A stretch of 64,000 bases of DNA from Linepithema humile. Its lineage: Eukaryota > Arthropoda > Insecta > Hymenoptera > Formicidae. A program made the position numbers and the translations under genes. Below are positions 60,300 through 64,000 of this stretch, piece after piece. How positions within the stretch are numbered: the first letter of the stretch is position 1; each line of letters starts with the position of its first letter. The DNA is taken from positions 23,962,911 through 24,026,910 of the forward strand of contig NC_090132.1 in NCBI RefSeq assembly GCF_040581485.1. Reading direction: 5' to 3'. Under the pieces are notes generated by a model that was not told where the DNA came from, searched no databases, and worked only from the letters and a program-made list of their open reading frames with translations.

Positions 60300-63200
60300 T
60301 AGAAGCTCGAAGTTGATTATAGATTATAACTATATTATTAGATCAATTTTCTTGACACTATCGGTCCTAGAATTTTTTATTATAATTACACGGATTATTA
60401 TTTGTTGTAATATTTCCTTTTATTTCCTTCGTACGGTCTCGAGACAATTTGGCAGAAATTTTGACGAAATTCGTCCGCGTCGTCTCTCCTTTTATCGCCG
60501 AGCGGAGACAACGGTCTCTCGAGGACGATTTCGGGTGCTTTTGCATTCGACAGTCATCCTCGGAAGACAAAAACGAAAATGGATGGGAGTGAGTAAAAGA
60601 AGAGGGGGAGGCGACTGGAAGGAGGGTTACAAGATACAGGATAGAGAAAGGAGATAGATAGAAGAGAGGGCTGTGGCTATAAAAACGCGAGAACATTTTT
60701 CGTCGTTGCCCGGTAGCGAAAATGGGGGAGCAAGCGAAAACAAGGGTGAGAAGCCGCGGGTTGTATCTTTTATGCGAGCCTTCCATGGCATTCTTTCTCG
60801 CGGAAATAATGACAAAAGATTAGACACGAGGGAGACAGGTCGACGCGCGCCTCCCGAAGAAAGACATCATGAAAAATAATGTAGCGTGTTAGGGCGTGTT
60901 AGAAGAAAGGGAAGGAGGTTTATAGATCGGAACACAATGTATGCTGATTGCATCGGGATGGATAAAACTGTGCATCTCAACGCAATGTTGCTTTTGAAAT
61001 AGGTAAAATTGCAAGCAAAATTCTGGACGGCATTTATCATAAACTTCAATTTTCTCAGCAATAAATTGCAAATACAAAAGAGAATCTATATTCAAGTATT
61101 TTACACAATCGTGCACACAGAGATATAATTATGGATTATGTAAATATATTTTGCAGAAAATCAAATCCACTCTTAAAAAAGGCATGAAAGATCGATACTC
61201 GAATGTATCGAAAGTATTGTTGACGCTTTTTCGCGACGCTGATTGGTTATCGCGATTATTCTGATAGTTTGATAGATTGAGAGTGAAGATTATTTTGACG
61301 GTTATTTAAAATAAAAAAAATTTATTAAAATATTTAGATTTCATAATTATTAAATTACTATAATAAGTGCGCGCGCGTAGCACGCGCCTGTATTGTTCTA
61401 GTGTTATAAATTTGATATCGTATGTTTATACAATAATCGTAATCATGTCATGTAAACAGATTTAGCCAAAACATTTGAATGAAATTATTCATATCAATTT
61501 GTAATACCAATCTCACGAGTATGCGAGTGAAGATAATGTTAAAATATGCGACACGCCTTCTAAGATTGCGTATTAAGATTAGTGGATATTGATGTGGAAT
61601 TAATGGCGTGTCTCGCGGCGGAACGGAATTATTATGCGCGTTTTCGAAGCGTGAATCGTAAAGAGCTTAAATCTGTATGCTGCTACCAGAACGATAAGAT
61701 AACTAAATCCTACATAATTCGAATGTCATTTGAATTTGAAAGGCGGCAATCATAATGGTGGAAGCTCCAGTTCAAGAGACACGGATGGTGCTTTTAGCTT
61801 CAAGTTTCGGTTACTACTGACATGTACGTCACGAATGTGTGCGCACAGACGTGACATTCGACGCGAATGTATGTATGTTCATATACGCGATATTATGTTC
61901 GACGTCGGCGGAAGAGAACTTTGATGAAGTACGGCCTGCAGACGTACCTGGAGGAAGTTTCCAAAAAGCCATTGTGTAGTCAGTGAGTGGGTTATGTGCC
62001 GGGGCGGTTAGTAATTTTAGCTCGATGACAATCTGAATTTCGGCTGTACAGTTGAAACACGCACAATGCTCACGATGCGATCTTCGCGTAACCGAGTATT
62101 GTGGATTTATCACTCGGGTCTGATTTCAATTAAAACTTGGGAACGGCATTGAACGCGGATTAGGATTTGCCCGTCTACGATGTATTTTGCTGAAAATTTC
62201 ATAAGTAATTAACGTGTAATTGTTTGCTTGATTCGACATTCGTTTTTCGAACTACTGATCTCGAGATAATCTCTTGTATTATTTTCTAAAAAGATATATA
62301 TATTTTATCAGAGCAATTCATAGAGAGATGATCACATCTGTAAAATGAATTAAGACCCAGTTTATGGTATTATTCACTTTGCAGATATGAATGAGAAGCA
62401 AGACTTATCGATCGGTTATTAATTCTCACAAGAATTGCGTAAAGCTTTCAAAAAGATTGTGTGAAAAGTTTTCTCTTTCGTTTATTTTGACCTCGATATT
62501 TTATTCGGTCTCATCCACTTTTTCCGAATTATGACATTAAGATATATTTTAGAGCTTTCCTCTGTTATGAATAAGACATAAACCGCGAGATAAAAACAAT
62601 TGATTAACTTAATGCTATTTTTAATCAAAATAAATGTTTTGCAAAAGACTCGAAACAAATTTTTAAATTGAGAGAGATGTTATCTATTTTAAATCTACGT
62701 ACATTTAATGTACGCTATAAATAGAATTTTTTAACATTTTCTATATTCAGTATCTTGCTTTAATAATATCAACAGTGCAGTTTTTAATTTAAAACTCTAC
62801 TGCGCGTGTGGTGTCTGCCAAGAGTAACGAGACCGGCACGTACTTTCCAGATACTTTGCATTCTGAAGATATTTTCAGGGATGGACTTGACGGACTTTGA
62901 GAGTTCGGTGGTGAACCAATGTGAGAGGGGAAGAAATATTTAATTTGAGGACCCTCGTCAGATTTAATTTCGCATGTCGAGTGCCGTTGAAAAGAGCAAT
63001 TGCTAACTGCTTTCGGAAATTCTCGATTTTCATTTCCCATCCCTCGTCAGATCCCCGTGATTTACATCGTTAGAACGTCCCTGACAATAGCCCACTGTTT
63101 ATGTAAATTATACGGCTGTGGATTTTTTTCCGCGAGAAGTGAAACAAATGCGCAACATTACACTTGCGTTCGTATCGAATAAATTTGGTCGTGAATTGCA

Positions 63201-64000
63201 GATGCGTTTCTGTCCCTCACTCGTTGTCAATAAATCGGAAATGTTTTAAACAGACAGAAATAATTCACGTGTGTTAGTCAACGAACTAATTAATGGATAA
63301 TCTTATTTTTTTAAAGATAATTAGATTATTCGGAAAAGTTAATTGAATTCTGTTTCTACAAAATGTGAATGACAAGTCAATCAATGATTCCTTATAGCCT
63401 TAAGACCGCAGATAGTAATTAACTCGTGTAGTTAATTGGACCAAGCTAGTAAACATTATCATGGAACGCACGTACATTACGTCAATTAAACAGATCGCTA
63501 ACGAGTGCAAACAGATACGAGTTAAATGCTATACATAGCCGTAGAATGACGCGATCGTTTCTTGCATGAAAAACAGTGGACAAGTGTTTCAGTACATTTC
63601 GAATATCTTATAATTATTATTCATAATTATTAATTGATATCAAGTCCGCTGCTTCTGTTTTTAACATCAAACTCTGTTTATTATATTAATTATATTTAAA
63701 CAGATATCTGTTTTTTCATGCGAGCTGCGTTTCTCTAAAATTGCAATATACGAACATGAATGCAGTGGAATTTACAACAACAATACGAAAGTTAATTTAA
63801 TGGATTACTCATCCATCCAAATCCGAAAGTTGCTTCTATTGTTAAATGAATATATCTGCGTGCGTGCCGCCATTAAGAGATTAATTTTGTCTAAAGCTCC
63901 GATGAGTTATTTATAGGAATTTACGGAAAATTCAGGAAATTTGGGACGAAAAGCATGCATGGTGCTTTGTGCCTCGTGAGATCCCATCGCGGAATTGGGA
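60300..64000. other. Mixed DNA with purine-rich block, no gene seen
   Basis: 60560-60680 is strongly purine-rich (GAGGGGGAGG, GGAAGGAGGG). Overlapping open frames on both strands at 60313-60786 follow from that bias. CGTACAT-TTA-ATGTACG (62698-62714) is a small perfect hairpin. Islands near 61.6-62.15 and 62.8-63.1 kb hold nothing recognisable. Confidence 0.5.

Larger units (their letters stand above)
54800..60300. other. Mostly AT-rich with three islands, no gene seen
   Basis: Islands at 56.1-56.4, 57.0-57.6, 58.05-58.55 and 58.9-59.2 kb, otherwise AT-rich. The hairpin cluster and two small tandem repeats are listed separately. No coding evidence is seen. Confidence 0.55.

Noticed and set aside
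1..64000. CRISPR arrays, bacterial operons, phage or viral genes
   Set aside because: No regularly spaced repeats with unique spacers, no adjacent long open frames and no viral protein signature were found.

Overview
This is a 64 kb piece of eukaryotic nuclear DNA in which I find no protein-coding gene. It contains no long open frame, no recognisable protein domain, no credible exon chain, no rRNA and no intact tRNA. The longest stop-free stretches (up to about 190 codons) lie in GC-richer patches, overlap other open frames on both strands and match no family I know. There are no bacterial-style features such as operons, ribosome binding sites or terminators.

The texture suggests an insect, most plausibly a hymenopteran such as an ant. 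AT-rich DNA is interrupted every 1-3 kb by islands of 200-1000 bp that are GC-richer and full of CpG (CGCG, GCGC and TCGCG words are common and not depleted), homopolymer runs are frequent, and recognisable transposons are very few. That assignment is inference from composition only. The window is best read as a large intergenic interval or a giant intron, perhaps beside a developmental gene.

Layout: 1-5.2 kb is AT-rich. 5.2-6.5 kb has GC patches, a possible old hAT/MITE-like element and an 18-bp repeat. 6.5-11.5 kb is a run of CpG-rich islands with a strong hairpin at 9.96-10.03 kb. 11.5-18.5 kb alternates islands and AT DNA. 18.5-21.8 kb is CpG-rich and holds two diverged copies of one repeat (19.48 and 20.25 kb). 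21.8-24.2 kb is AT-rich and holds a 66-nt hairpin and a tRNA-derived sequence at 22.46 kb, the clearest annotatable item. 24.2-29.8 kb is mixed, 29.8-36.1 kb mostly AT-rich, and 36.1-47 kb rich in islands that look like candidate cis-regulatory DNA. 47-50.9 kb is AT-rich, 50.9-54.2 kb has more islands, and 54.2-64 kb is mixed with small tandem repeats and a hairpin cluster at 57.4-57.55 kb.

Because no genes are visible, nothing can be said about genes working together. The positive content is short repeats, a tRNA-derived fossil, hairpins and palindromes, an over-represented 8-mer (GTCGCTGC), and a few islands that comparative genomics could test as enhancers or small RNA loci. I saw no previously undescribed system that I can defend from the sequence alone.
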